64,000 nt of DNA from Planctomycetaceae bacterium (GTDB lineage Bacteria; Planctomycetota; Planctomycetia; Planctomycetales; Planctomycetaceae). A program made the translations under genes and the position numbers. Location: the NCBI GenBank assembly GCA_002726205.1, contig PBSL01000056.1:27010-91009 (forward strand), read 5' to 3'. Every line of letters starts with the position of its first letter. The first letter of the stretch is position 1. The notes beneath the pieces are model-generated. The model searched no databases, was not told where the DNA came from, and was given only the letters and a program-made list of their open reading frames with translations. Of this stretch, positions 16,872-25,942 are shown in pieces.

Positions 16872-19061
16872 ATGATTCGAAACGGTCTGCTGGCGATGAT
16901 TCTCTGTTTTCCGGTGACGGTGGCCGCCCGGGCGCAGGACGGTCCGGCCAAGCCGATCGGCCAGTTCCTGACCGTCCACAGCCCCATTGACGATTCGGTC
17001 ACCAGCCGGATCCGCAACGTGGCCCTGGACCTGGTGGGAAAATCCGAACGCGACAACCGGCCGGCGATCCTTGTTCTGGAGATCACTCCGGGCGCAAGCC
17101 CGTTTCACCATGTCCAGGGGCTGGCCACGCTGTTGAGTTCGGTGAGGCTTGCGGAAATACGGACGGTGGCGTGGGTCCCCGAAACGGTGACCGGTAACAA
17201 GGTGGTCGTGGCACTGGCGTGTGACGAAATCATACTGCACCCGGACGCGGAACTCGGCGACATCAGCCTCGGAGAACCTCTCGAAGATCCACAACGGCAG
17301 TTCGTGCAGTCACTGGTCGAGAAGCGGCGAAACGCCAAGGTCAACTGGGCGCTCGCCCGTGGAATGCTCGATCGCAACGCCGAGGTGATCAAGGTCACGA
17401 TCAAGGGACAGGACACCCCAGCCGAATCCCGGATTCTCAGCGTCAAGGACCTGCCCCGGATCCGTGACAACAACCCGGGTGCGACAATCAAGGTGGACAC
17501 GATCAAGGAGGCCGGTGGTCGGGGTGCCTTCTCGGGGGAACAGGCCCGGGCACTGGACATCCTGGTGGTACAGACTGCCCAGGCCCGTGCCGAAGTCGCG
17601 GCAATCTACGGTCTGCCACGACGCGCGATGCGCGAGGAGCGAATCACGGGCACCGAACCGGTCGCGCGGCTGATCAAGATCACCAACATGATCGAGCCGA
17701 CGCTGCAGGCATTCTTCAACCGCCAGATTCAACGAGCGATTGTCGAGAAGGCCAACCTGCTGATCTTCGAGATTGATTCTCCCGGTGGCATGCTGACGGT
17801 GGCCGAGACAATGGCCAATGACATCGCGTCACTGGAGGAACGCAACATTCGCACCGTGGCCTGGATACCACGCGAGGCGATCAGTGGAGCCGCCATCATC
17901 GCGCTGGGCTGTGACGAAATTTACATGGCCCCCGGGGCACGGATCGGAGACGCCGCACCGATCGAAATGAAGCCGGGCATGCCATTTGAACGAGCCCCGG
18001 AAAAGGTGCTCAGCTACACCCGCGAAGTGCTCCGAACACTCGCCGAAAAGAAAGGGCGACCGCCGGGAATCGCCGAGGCGATGGCTGACAAGGACCTGGA
18101 GGTCTTCCAGGTGGTCAACCGCGAGACCGGTGACACGGAGTTCAAGACCGAGGCCGAGTTGCACGGGGCCGCTGCCCAGTTTGGAGACAAGCAACCCGTC
18201 CCCGAAACCCGGGCCGACAACCTGCTGACGGTCAACGGACGGCGAGCCCACGAGCTGTCGTTGGCCGAACCACCGGTTTCGGGAATCGAAGAACTCAAGC
18301 AGCGACTCGGATTGTCTCCAGGGGTCGTCCTGCGAGCAGTCGAACGGACCTGGGTCGACAACCTCGCCATCGGGCTCAGCGGCAGCGAGGCCGCGTTCCT
18401 GCTGTTCTTCTTCGGGTCGATCCTGGTCTACCTCGAGTTGTACACGATGACCGGCCTGTGCGGCATCGGGGCCTCGCTGTGCTTCGCGTTGTTTTTCTGG
18501 GCCCGCTGGGGCCAGACAGCGGGCTGGCTCGAGGTCGTACTGTTCATGCTGGGGCTGGCGTTGATCGCCCTGGAGATATTCCTGATCCCGGGATTCGGCG
18601 TCTTCGGGCTCTCGGGAGGACTGCTCGTCTTCGTCTCGCTGATCATGGCCTCGGAGACAATGTCCGGGTCCATCGGCATCGAAGGACTGGCGAGATTCGA
18701 GCGTCCGACGCTCACCCTGATCGGATCACTGGCCACGGTCGTCGTCGTCGCCGCGGTGATCAGCCGCTACCTGCCCAGCCTGCCACTGCTGAAGCACATC
18801 GTGCTCGAACCACCAAGCCAGGAAGAGCTCGCCTTCGACCCTCGACTGGCCGGCACGGTCGAATCCACCGCGTTACTCGAAAGTGACCACAGCCTGGTCG
18901 GCCAGTCCGGATCTGCCGTATCGGTGCTCCGGCCCGCCGGAAAGGCACGGTTTGGTGAGAACCTGGTGGATGTCATCAGCGACGGCCCTTTCATCAACCC
19001 GGGAACGACCATCGAAGTCGTTCGGATTGAAGGTAACCGCGTGATCGTACGTCAGTCGTGA
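16872..19061 (+). CDS. NfeD-family membrane serine protease with duplicated ClpP-like domain
   Basis: The 729-residue protein starts at an ATG behind GGTGAG; a GTG three codons earlier is possible. Domains in order: a signal peptide; a first ClpP/crotonase-like domain (about 30-150; TVAWVPETVTGNK and ALACDEI); a second one (about 255-420; IFEIDSPGG, TVAWIPREAISGAAI and ALGCDEI); four or five membrane helices (about 500-650); and a C-terminal NfeD OB-fold ending in IEGNRVIVRQS. The second copy keeps the Ser of the ISGA motif, whereas the first has TVTGNK and is probably inactive. Such proteins are membrane-quality proteases acting with stomatin-like partners. No stomatin gene is adjacent here. 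Confidence 0.85.
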   Translation: MIRNGLLAMILCFPVTVAARAQDGPAKPIGQFLTVHSPIDDSVTSRIRNVALDLVGKSERDNRPAILVLEITPGASPFHHVQGLATLLSSVRLAEIRTVAWVPETVTGNKVVVALACDEIILHPDAELGDISLGEPLEDPQRQFVQSLVEKRRNAKVNWALARGMLDRNAEVIKVTIKGQDTPAESRILSVKDLPRIRDNNPGATIKVDTIKEAGGRGAFSGEQARALDILVVQTAQARAEVAAIYGLPRRAMREERITGTEPVARLIKITNMIEPTLQAFFNRQIQRAIVEKANLLIFEIDSPGGMLTVAETMANDIASLEERNIRTVAWIPREAISGAAIIALGCDEIYMAPGARIGDAAPIEMKPGMPFERAPEKVLSYTREVLRTLAEKKGRPPGIAEAMADKDLEVFQVVNRETGDTEFKTEAELHGAAAQFGDKQPVPETRADNLLTVNGRRAHELSLAEPPVSGIEELKQRLGLSPGVVLRAVERTWVDNLAIGLSGSEAAFLLFFFGSILVYLELYTMTGLCGIGASLCFALFFWARWGQTAGWLEVVLFMLGLALIALEIFLIPGFGVFGLSGGLLVFVSLIMASETMSGSIGIEGLARFERPTLTLIGSLATVVVVAAVISRYLPSLPLLKHIVLEPPSQEELAFDPRLAGTVESTALLESDHSLVGQSGSAVSVLRPAGKARFGENLVDVISDGPFINPGTTIEVVRIEGNRVIVRQS

Positions 19062-19092
19062 TAACTGGCGATCCCGGTGACGACCCGTGCCG

Positions 19093-19120
19093 TTGCAACT
19101 TCAGACGGTGCTGCTAAAGT
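19093..19120 (+). promoter_or_regulatory. candidate promoter for rpsO-pnp
   Basis: TTGCAA (19093-19098) and TAAAGT (19115-19120) are 16 nt apart, each matching four of six consensus bases. The predicted transcript would begin about 90 nt before the rpsO start. That is long enough for the leader-based S15 autoregulation known in other bacteria, but I see no clear homologous structure. Confidence 0.35.
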
Positions 19121-19218
19121 AAGCTGGTTGGATGGAGTTGGCTCGCTGGCAATGGTTGCCGACGGGATGGGGAGGATCCCCGTTACCAGAAGAGTTTAGC
19201 CTCGATGACGGTACGTGG

Positions 19219-19488
19219 ATGTCGATTACCCAGCAACGCAAAATTGAACTGATACAGGAGTTCCGGCGCGGTGAGGCAGATACAGGATCGGCCGAGCTGC
19301 AGATTGCCGTATTGACCGAGCGGATCAAGAATCTGACCGAGCACCTCAAGAGCCACGGCAAGGATCATGCCAGCCGCCGTGGATTGCTTGGTCAGGTCAG
19401 CCGCCGCCGCCGGTTACTCGACTACCTGGATCGAACGGATCATCAGAAATATCGCGAGTTGATCGAACGGTTGGGAATTCGCAAGTAG
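19219..19488 (+). CDS. rpsO: 30S ribosomal protein S15
   Basis: The protein is 89 residues from the ATG at 19219, exactly the usual length of S15. The frame opens earlier at 19132, but those 29 extra residues are not part of the family. The conserved block [23 protein letters not shown] and the C-terminal [12 protein letters not shown] and [17 protein letters not shown] region are present. S15 binds 16S rRNA early in 30S assembly. It is followed by pnp, the classical rpsO-pnp order. Confidence 0.96.
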   Translation: MSITQQRKIELIQEFRRGEADTGSAELQIAVLTERIKNLTEHLKSHGKDHASRRGLLGQVSRRRRLLDYLDRTDHQKYRELIERLGIRK

Positions 19489-19551
19489 TGCAGACGGTTC
19501 GGACGTGTGAACCGACTGCCCGATCAGCCTCCGGGGGCTCCCGGGGTGGCG

Positions 19552-21765
19552 ATGGAAAACGTAGATGGTAGGGAACAGGTTGTGAAGACAGTTGTTTCGC
19601 GTGAAATTGGAGGACATACGCTCAGCCTGGAAACAGGAGAACTGGCCAAGCAGGCCAGTGGCGCAGTCCTGGTTCGTTATGCCGATACGGTCGTGTTCGT
19701 CGCCTCACAGGACGGACCTCCACGGCGTGGCATTGACTTCTTTCCACTGACGGTCGACTACCGCGAACGCTTCGCGTCGGCCGGGAAGTTCCCCGGCGGG
19801 TTCCTGAAGCGAGAGGGTCGGCCGACGACCAGGGAAATCCTCACCGCGCGGCTGACCGACCGCCCGATCCGTCCCATGTTCCCCAAGGGGTACAAGGACG
19901 AGATCCAGGTCATGGCCAACGTGCTGGCAGTCGATCCCGAACACGACCCCGACGTCCATGCCATCATCGGCGCCAGCGCCGCGCTGATGATCTCCGCGTC
20001 CATCCCCTTCCAGGGACCACTCGCCGCCGTCCGGGTCGGCAAGGTCGATGGTCAACTCGTCATCTTCCCCACGCTGGAACAGACTGCCGAGGGAACTCTT
20101 GACCTGATCGTCGCCGGCAACCTCGAGAGCGTATTGATGATCGAGGGCTTTGCCAAACAGATGCCCGAGGACGAGATGCTCGAGGCGATCCTTTTCGCCC
20201 AGAAACACATCGTCTCGATCTGCGATTTGCAGATGGAGTTGGTCGGAGAGGTTGGTGTCGAGAAGGCCGAGTACGAAGGTCCGGGTGAGAATCCGCTGTT
20301 GAGCGCGATGCAAGGCGATGGCTTCGAGCGGCTGAAGACCGCCATGCAAAGCACCGTCAAGGTCGAACGTCACGAGCAGACCAGGGCCCTGAAGGATGAA
20401 CTGATCGAGAAGTACTTCCCCGATGACGCCGAGGAAACCGCCGATGGGGCCACCCGGGGAGATTTCAAGGAGGCCTTCCACGATCTCGAACAACTCGTCG
20501 TCCGCGACCTGATCCTCAATGACAAGACGCGGCTGGATGGCCGCAGCATGGGCGACCTGCGGGCCATCAACTGCAGTGTTGACCTGCTGCCCCGGGTCCA
20601 CGGTTCGGCGGTCTTCACCCGCGGTGAAACCCAGTCAGTCTGCACGATCACCCTGGGTACCCCCCGCGACACCCAGCGGGTCGACGGCCCGGTCGAGGAA
20701 TACGAAAAACGGTTCATGCTCGACTACAACTTCCCGCCCTATTCGGTGGGTGAGTGCCGCATGATCCGAGGACCCGGTCGCCGGGAAATCGGACACGGGG
20801 CACTGGCCGAGCGCAGCGTGCACTCGATCCTGCCCGACGCCGAGGCGTTCCCCTACACGATCCGGGCGATCTCGGACATCACCGAGTCGAACGGGTCCAG
20901 CTCGATGGCGAGCGTCTGCAGCACGACCCTGGGCCTGATGGCCGCCGGTGTGCCGATCCTGCAACCGGTCGCCGGCATCTCGATCGGAGTCGTCGCCGAA
21001 CCTGACGGTCGCTTCGAACTGCTGACCGATATCATCGGCGACGAGGATCACTTCGGCGACATGGACTTCAAGATCGCCGGCAGCCAGATCGGGATCACCG
21101 GAATCCAGCTCGACCTGAAAATCAAGGGGATTTCCGAGGAGATCATCACCGCGACACTGGCGCAGGCCAAGGACGCGCGACTGAACATCCTCCGCTCGAT
21201 GCTCGAAACTCTCGGTCAACCCCGCGAGGACATCTCCGAGCACGCTCCACGACTGGAGCGGACCCAGATCGACCCCGAGAAGATCGGCCTGTTGATCGGT
21301 CCCGGTGGAAAGACCATCCGGGCCATCCAGGACGAGACCTCGACCCAGATCGACATCCAGGAAGATGGCACCGTCACGGTCGCCTCCAGTGATGGCGCCG
21401 CCGCGCAGGCCGCCCTGGCCCGGATCGAGGCACTGACCGAGGATGTCAAGGTGGGCCGGATCTACAACGGGACCGTCTCCTCGGTCAAGGACTTCGGCGT
21501 GTTCGTCGAAATCGCCCCCGGCAAGGACGGCCTTTGCCACATCAGCGAACTCGCCGATGGCTTCGTCAAGTCGGTCGCTGACGTCTGCAGCATCGGTGAC
21601 GCGATGCAGGTAAAAGTGATCGCCGTCGACGAGCAGAATCGAGTCAAGCTGTCGCGACGCGCGGTGCTGGCCGAGCAGGCCTCCGATGAGGATGAGGCGG
21701 CAGAAAGCGGCCAGGCGACGGAGGTGGCAACAACCGACGACGGTGGAGACGACAGCGAGGGGTAA
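19552..21765 (+). CDS. pnp: polyribonucleotide nucleotidyltransferase (PNPase)
   Basis: About 737 residues from the ATG at 19552. A GTG at 19582 (giving [19 protein letters not shown]) and one at 19507 are alternatives, and the family alignment would favour a start near 19582. It has two RNase PH domains ([21 protein letters not shown] in the first; [24 protein letters not shown] in the second), a KH domain ([18 protein letters not shown]) and an S1 domain ([20 protein letters not shown]). It degrades RNA phosphorolytically from the 3' end. The C-terminus is acidic (EDEAAESGQ...). Its last codons contain the ribosome-binding site of the next gene. Confidence 0.96.
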   Translation: MENVDGREQVVKTVVSREIGGHTLSLETGELAKQASGAVLVRYADTVVFVASQDGPPRRGIDFFPLTVDYRERFASAGKFPGGFLKREGRPTTREILTARLTDRPIRPMFPKGYKDEIQVMANVLAVDPEHDPDVHAIIGASAALMISASIPFQGPLAAVRVGKVDGQLVIFPTLEQTAEGTLDLIVAGNLESVLMIEGFAKQMPEDEMLEAILFAQKHIVSICDLQMELVGEVGVEKAEYEGPGENPLLSAMQGDGFERLKTAMQSTVKVERHEQTRALKDELIEKYFPDDAEETADGATRGDFKEAFHDLEQLVVRDLILNDKTRLDGRSMGDLRAINCSVDLLPRVHGSAVFTRGETQSVCTITLGTPRDTQRVDGPVEEYEKRFMLDYNFPPYSVGECRMIRGPGRREIGHGALAERSVHSILPDAEAFPYTIRAISDITESNGSSSMASVCSTTLGLMAAGVPILQPVAGISIGVVAEPDGRFELLTDIIGDEDHFGDMDFKIAGSQIGITGIQLDLKIKGISEEIITATLAQAKDARLNILRSMLETLGQPREDISEHAPRLERTQIDPEKIGLLIGPGGKTIRAIQDETSTQIDIQEDGTVTVASSDGAAAQAALARIEALTEDVKVGRIYNGTVSSVKDFGVFVEIAPGKDGLCHISELADGFVKSVADVCSIGDAMQVKVIAVDEQNRVKLSRRAVLAEQASDEDEAAESGQATEVATTDDGGDDSEG
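21757..21762 (+). promoter_or_regulatory. Shine-Dalgarno site that points to a non-standard start codon
   Basis: GAGGGG lies inside the last codons of pnp. Eight nucleotides after it comes ATC (21771) in the frame of the histidine kinase. No ATG, GTG or TTG occurs in that frame between an upstream TGA (21693) and codon 36 of the kinase, so this site and its spacing are what fix the probable start. Confidence 0.5.
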
Positions 21766-21770
21766 CGACG

Positions 21771-22487
21771 ATCGAAGCGCAAGAACGTCGGCAACTGCTG
21801 TCCCGCTACGCGGAAATCGCCGAGCTGGCCGGTGGGCTGGCCCACGAGATCCGTAATCCGCTCTCGACGATCTCCATGAACCTCGATCTCCTCGTCGAGG
21901 ACCTTGCGTCCTCGGATGCCCCCCGCGATCGGCGGACGCTCGACAAACTGCACACCGTGCAGTCCGAGTGTCGTCATCTCGAGGAGATCCTCGACGCCTT
22001 CCTGCAATTTGCCCGCGTCGGAGAACTTGACCTCGTTCCCACCGACCTGAATTCGGTTGTCAGCCGCTTTCTTGACTTCTACCGGCCCCAGGCCGACGAC
22101 ACCAAGATCGAAATCAGCCCCCATCTGCAACCCGGCCTTCCCGCCGTCGCTGCCGACGAACCGCTGTTGCGACAGATGTTGATGAACCTTTGCCGCAACG
22201 CCGCCGACGCGATGCCTGGCGGCGGCCGACTCGAGATCCAGACCACCGTCGTCGATAATCGGGTTGCGCTGGTCGTGATCGACAACGGCCGAGGGATGGA
22301 CGACGCGGCCCGGTCACGGATGTTTGACACGTTTTTCTCGACACGACCATCCGGCAGTGGTCTCGGGCTGCCAACGGTCCGTAAAATCGTGCAGGCCCAT
22401 CTCGGAACGATCGACTGTGAGAGCGAACCGGGCCAGGGCACAAAGTTCACGATCCTGCTGCCGATCGAAACCGAAACCTCCTCATGA
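21771..22487 (+). CDS. soluble sensor histidine kinase (apparent ATC start)
   Basis: About 238 residues if read from ATC at 21771. The kinase core is complete: H-box [12 protein letters not shown] with His25, N-box [13 protein letters not shown]1 [10 protein letters not shown]-box-like MFDTFFST and G2 [12 protein letters not shown]. No sensory or membrane domain precedes it, so its input is cytoplasmic or comes through a partner. The first in-frame ATG (21876) lies after the phospho-accepting His and cannot be the true start. Its stop overlaps the response regulator start (ATGA). The pair resembles NtrB/NtrC-type systems, and it sits 5 nt behind pnp. Confidence 0.82.
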   Translation: MEAQERRQLLSRYAEIAELAGGLAHEIRNPLSTISMNLDLLVEDLASSDAPRDRRTLDKLHTVQSECRHLEEILDAFLQFARVGELDLVPTDLNSVVSRFLDFYRPQADDTKIEISPHLQPGLPAVAADEPLLRQMLMNLCRNAADAMPGGGRLEIQTTVVDNRVALVVIDNGRGMDDAARSRMFDTFFSTRPSGSGLGLPTVRKIVQAHLGTIDCESEPGQGTKFTILLPIETETSS

Positions 22488-23911
22488 ACGATCCCGCACA
22501 GGTTGATCCGCAACCAACCGGCAACGAGCAGCCCGGACCTCCGATCCGCGTGCTGGTCATCGACGACGACGAACCCCATGCCCAGGCGGTCGCCGAGAGT
22601 CTCGAGCGGGTCGGTTACGACTGTGTCACCGCGCACTGTGGCGAGGAGGGAGCCCAACGGATCGAAAGCGACAACTATGACGTCGTGGTGACTGACCTGA
22701 TGATGGACGATCTCGATGGGCTCGCCCTGCTGCAGAAAACCAAGGACGAGTTGCCCAATGCCGAGGTCATTCTGTTGACCGGGCACGCCTCGGTCCAGTC
22801 GGCCCTGGCCGCCGGCCAGGCCGGTGCGTCGATGTACCTCACCAAGCCGCTCGACATCAACGAGTTGCGAGCCGCCGTCAAGAAAGCCTCGACCCGCCTC
22901 CGGTTGCTTCGACGCAACGCCGAGCTCTCGAGACGACTCGACGAAAAATTCGGTTTCGAGGGTGTGATCGGCAACAGCCCGACAATGAACCGTGTCATCG
23001 AACAACTCAAACACGTCGCCCCGACCGGCAGCACGGTGCTGATCCAGGGCGAAAGCGGGACCGGCAAGGAACTCGTTGCCCGTGCCCTGCACCAGAACAG
23101 TGATCGCAAGACCAAGCCGTTTGTCCCGCTCAACATCTCGGCATTGCCCGAGAGTATCCTCGAGAGCGAGTTGTTCGGGCACGAGGCCGGTGCATTCACC
23201 GGTGCCATCGGCCGCCGCGTCGGCAAGTTCGAGTTCGCCAACGGGGGGACACTGTTCCTGGACGAGGTCGGCGAGATGCCGACCGAGACACAGATCAAGC
23301 TGCTGAGGGTTCTCGAGGATCACAAGGTGGCGAGAATCGGGGCGAACGAGGAGATCAAGATCAACGTCCGGGTGGTCGCGGCCACCAATGCGGATCTCGA
23401 ATCCGCCGTCCGTGAAAAACGGTTTCGCGAAGACCTCTACTACCGACTCGCGGTCGTCACGATTGATCTGCCGCCGCTCCGGGAACGACGGCCTGATATT
23501 CCACTGCTGGTCGACCACTTCCGTAAGGAGTTTGCCGAATCGCACGGCCGCGATGTTCCCGATGTCTCGCGAGCGGCCCGGCAAGCATTGATCGCACATG
23601 GCTGGCCGGGCAACATCCGTCAACTCCGCAATACCGTCGAACGAATGCTCGTCCTCGACAGCGATGGCCTGCTCGATGTCGACGACCTGCCGGATGATAT
23701 CCTGCCAACAACCGAGACCGATCGAGAGGCGGGGCTGGGTCCTACCGGCCCCGACGGCCTCGTCGGTCGACCACTGACGGACGTCGAACGTTACTACATC
23801 GAACGGGCACTGCAACTGGTTGACGGCAAGCGCGAGGACGCCGCCGCACTTCTAGGTATTGGCGAACGCACGCTTTACCGTAAAATCAAGGAATACGGGC
23901 TCAAGCAGTGA
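22484..23911 (+). CDS. NtrC-family sigma-54-dependent response regulator
   Basis: The 475-residue protein starts at an ATG overlapping the kinase stop. It has a receiver domain (about 18-130) with acidic pocket IDDDE, phospho-acceptor D71 (VVVTDLMM) and the conserved Lys in LTKPLD. The AAA+ domain has Walker A GESGTGKE, the sigma-54 contact loop GAFTGA (236-241), Walker [14 protein letters not shown] and DLYYRL. The C-terminal Fis-type helix-turn-helix is [19 protein letters not shown]. All catalytic and contact motifs are intact. It should activate sigma-54 promoters when phosphorylated by the upstream kinase. The targets are unknown; no clear -24/-12 element was found in the window. Confidence 0.94.
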   Translation: MNDPAQVDPQPTGNEQPGPPIRVLVIDDDEPHAQAVAESLERVGYDCVTAHCGEEGAQRIESDNYDVVVTDLMMDDLDGLALLQKTKDELPNAEVILLTGHASVQSALAAGQAGASMYLTKPLDINELRAAVKKASTRLRLLRRNAELSRRLDEKFGFEGVIGNSPTMNRVIEQLKHVAPTGSTVLIQGESGTGKELVARALHQNSDRKTKPFVPLNISALPESILESELFGHEAGAFTGAIGRRVGKFEFANGGTLFLDEVGEMPTETQIKLLRVLEDHKVARIGANEEIKINVRVVAATNADLESAVREKRFREDLYYRLAVVTIDLPPLRERRPDIPLLVDHFRKEFAESHGRDVPDVSRAARQALIAHGWPGNIRQLRNTVERMLVLDSDGLLDVDDLPDDILPTTETDREAGLGPTGPDGLVGRPLTDVERYYIERALQLVDGKREDAAALLGIGERTLYRKIKEYGLKQ

Positions 23912-23947
23912 CCCGCGGTCCCCGATGCTCCAGAACCCGATGACAAC

Positions 23948-23974
23948 ACCGGCGACAACCGGTTTTCTTTTTTT
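23948..23974 (+). terminator. candidate Rho-independent terminator after the response regulator
   Basis: A 5-bp stem ACCGG/CCGGT with a 6-nt loop (CGACAA) is followed at once by a T-rich run, TTTTCTTTTTTT. The stem is short, but the T-tract is exceptional for this GC-rich sequence. It lies 37 nt after the regulator stop, closing the rpsO-pnp-kinase-regulator unit. Confidence 0.5.
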
Positions 23975-24053
23975 CTCGCGGAACCCCGGATTCCTGACGG
24001 TGTTTACTCCTCGCCGCTTCCACAGTGGGCCTGCCTGTTTGCTGGAGAGACCA

Positions 24054-25901
24054 ATGTCACACAGCCGAACGATTGCATTGCTGGCGGTCTCGTTGCTTGC
24101 ACTTCCGATCGCCGGGTCCGCTGACCAATTGCGGGCGGCCGATCCCGCGCCGGCAGCCGACGTGGCCACCAGGATCGACCGGTTGATCGACGCGGAACTC
24201 ACGGCAACCAACGCCACCCCGTCTCCTGTCACTTCCGACTTCGACTTTCTCCGTCGCATCACGCTCGATCTTTCCGGCCGGTTGCCGAGCCCGCGTGCCA
24301 TCACGCTCTTTGGCCTCAATCCCGACTCGGACAAGCGGGTCCGGCTCGTGTCCCAGCTGCTCGAATCATCCGACTTCTCGAGGGTCCAGGCGAAGTACTG
24401 GCGAGACGTCATTTTCTCGCGGGCAACCGAAGTGCGGTCGCGACTGATGCTGCCGGCCTTCGAGCAGTGGATGACACAACAGTTCGAGGAACGACGGGGC
24501 TGGAACGAAATCGCCACATCGCTCCTGACGGCCTCGGGCGATGTTCGTGAAAACGGCGCCACGGCGCTGATTTTCGCCCAGGGAGGCAGTGCTGCCGAGC
24601 TCGCTGCCGAGACCTCAAGAATCTTTCTCGGGATCCAGATTCAGTGCGCCAATTGCCACGACCACCCCACTGATCGCTGGAATCGCACCCAGTTTCATCA
24701 GCTCGCAGCCTTCTTTCCTCGCGTTCGCGTTCGGCCGATTCGAGACTCTTCGCCACGATCGTTCGAGGTGGTCTCGCTGGACGTCAATCCACGGTCCCGT
24801 CGGAGCAACCCATTTCAAGACAGCGGACGGATTTTCCGTCAGCTCGACCGCAACCGGGACGGCCGGTTGGTCAAGCGGGAGGTGGTCAACTCGAGGCTGA
24901 ATCGCGTCTTTGACCGCCTGCTTGAACAGGGCGACAAGAACAAGGATCGCGGACTCAGTCTCGCAGAACTCCGCGCGCTGCCGCAGCCCGGCAACGCCAA
25001 CAACCGCCGACTCGACATCGAACACTTCATGCCCGACCTGGAGAATCCGGCCTCACGCGGTACCCAGATGAAACCGGTCTTTTTTGCCACCCGTGGCCAG
25101 ACTGCCGAGGAGCTCAGCGACGTGAAACGCCGCCAGCTCCTTGCCGACTATGTCACATCGTCCTCGAACCCCTGGTTCGCCCGGTCGATGGTCAACCGCA
25201 CCTGGTCGGTCCTGCTCGGCGAGGGCTTCTCGATGCCGATCGACGACCTGGGTCCCGAACGCGAGGTGACTCACCCGGACGCCTTCAAACTGCTGTGTCG
25301 TGACTTCGTCGACAACGACTACGACATCCGACGACTTGTCCAGGTCATCACCGGGACTCAAGCCTACCAACGCCAGATCCGTGACCGTGACGTCGCCGAC
25401 AGTGCCCCGCCGTTTGCCGCAACATCTCCAACCCGGCTCCGCGCCGACCAACTCTACGATTCGCTGCTCGCCGTGTTCGGGTCGGATGTGTCCCGCAGAA
25501 GCCGTGGTTCCAGAAGTTCCTCGGGCAGCACACAGTCTCGCCGCAGGCGCTCCCCCCAGGGACGAAATCTTGTCCTGTCGCTGTTCGGCTTCGATCCGTC
25601 GACGCCGCCGGAGGATATTGCCGGCACCGTTCCCCAGGCATTGTTCATGATGAACTCGCCGCTGATCAACGCGATGATTCGTGCCGCTGGCAACACCAGG
25701 CTGGCCCGAATTCTCGGGCGATTCCCCGACAATGATGAAGCCGTCTCGGAAGTCTACCTGCTGGTTCTTTCGCGAGAACCCACAGCAAACGAGTTGAAGA
25801 TCTGTCGCGAGTACCTTGCCGAGGTCGGTGATCGCGGTGAAGCGTTTGAAGACCTGATGTGGAGCCTCGTCAATTCCAGCGAGTTCCTTTCTCGAAGATA
25901 A
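24054..25901 (+). CDS. DUF1549/DUF1553 protein with EF-hand-like insertion
   Basis: The 615-residue exported protein starts at an ATG preceded by GGAGAGACCA and has a signal peptide ending near SADQLRAA. The DUF1549 part (about 35-240) contains DFDFLRRITLDLSGRLPSP and a CANCHDHP motif resembling a haem-binding CXXCH, as is usual in this family. Two calcium-loop-like stretches follow at about 265-320: DRNRDGRLVKRE and DKNKDRGLSLAEL. The DUF1553 part begins near RRQLLADYVTSSSNPWFARSMVNRTW. A basic Ser/Arg-rich linker (SRRSRGSRSS...) interrupts it near residue 485. In planctomycetes these proteins are encoded beside DUF1501 proteins, as here. The biochemical role is unknown. Confidence 0.88.
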   Translation: MSHSRTIALLAVSLLALPIAGSADQLRAADPAPAADVATRIDRLIDAELTATNATPSPVTSDFDFLRRITLDLSGRLPSPRAITLFGLNPDSDKRVRLVSQLLESSDFSRVQAKYWRDVIFSRATEVRSRLMLPAFEQWMTQQFEERRGWNEIATSLLTASGDVRENGATALIFAQGGSAAELAAETSRIFLGIQIQCANCHDHPTDRWNRTQFHQLAAFFPRVRVRPIRDSSPRSFEVVSLDVNPRSRRSNPFQDSGRIFRQLDRNRDGRLVKREVVNSRLNRVFDRLLEQGDKNKDRGLSLAELRALPQPGNANNRRLDIEHFMPDLENPASRGTQMKPVFFATRGQTAEELSDVKRRQLLADYVTSSSNPWFARSMVNRTWSVLLGEGFSMPIDDLGPEREVTHPDAFKLLCRDFVDNDYDIRRLVQVITGTQAYQRQIRDRDVADSAPPFAATSPTRLRADQLYDSLLAVFGSDVSRRSRGSRSSSGSTQSRRRRSPQGRNLVLSLFGFDPSTPPEDIAGTVPQALFMMNSPLINAMIRAAGNTRLARILGRFPDNDEAVSEVYLLVLSREPTANELKICREYLAEVGDRGEAFEDLMWSLVNSSEFLSRR

Positions 25902-25942
25902 CCCTGTACCCACCCCGCGGGCCGATGGGGAGTCCTTAGACA

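Noticed and set aside
19132..19218. Upstream extension of rpsO by 29 codons
   Set aside because: S15 is 89 residues in bacteria and the ATG at 19219 gives exactly that; the extension has no conserved residues.
21876..22487. Histidine kinase starting at the first in-frame ATG
   Set aside because: This start would remove the H-box and its phospho-accepting histidine, although all other kinase boxes are intact.
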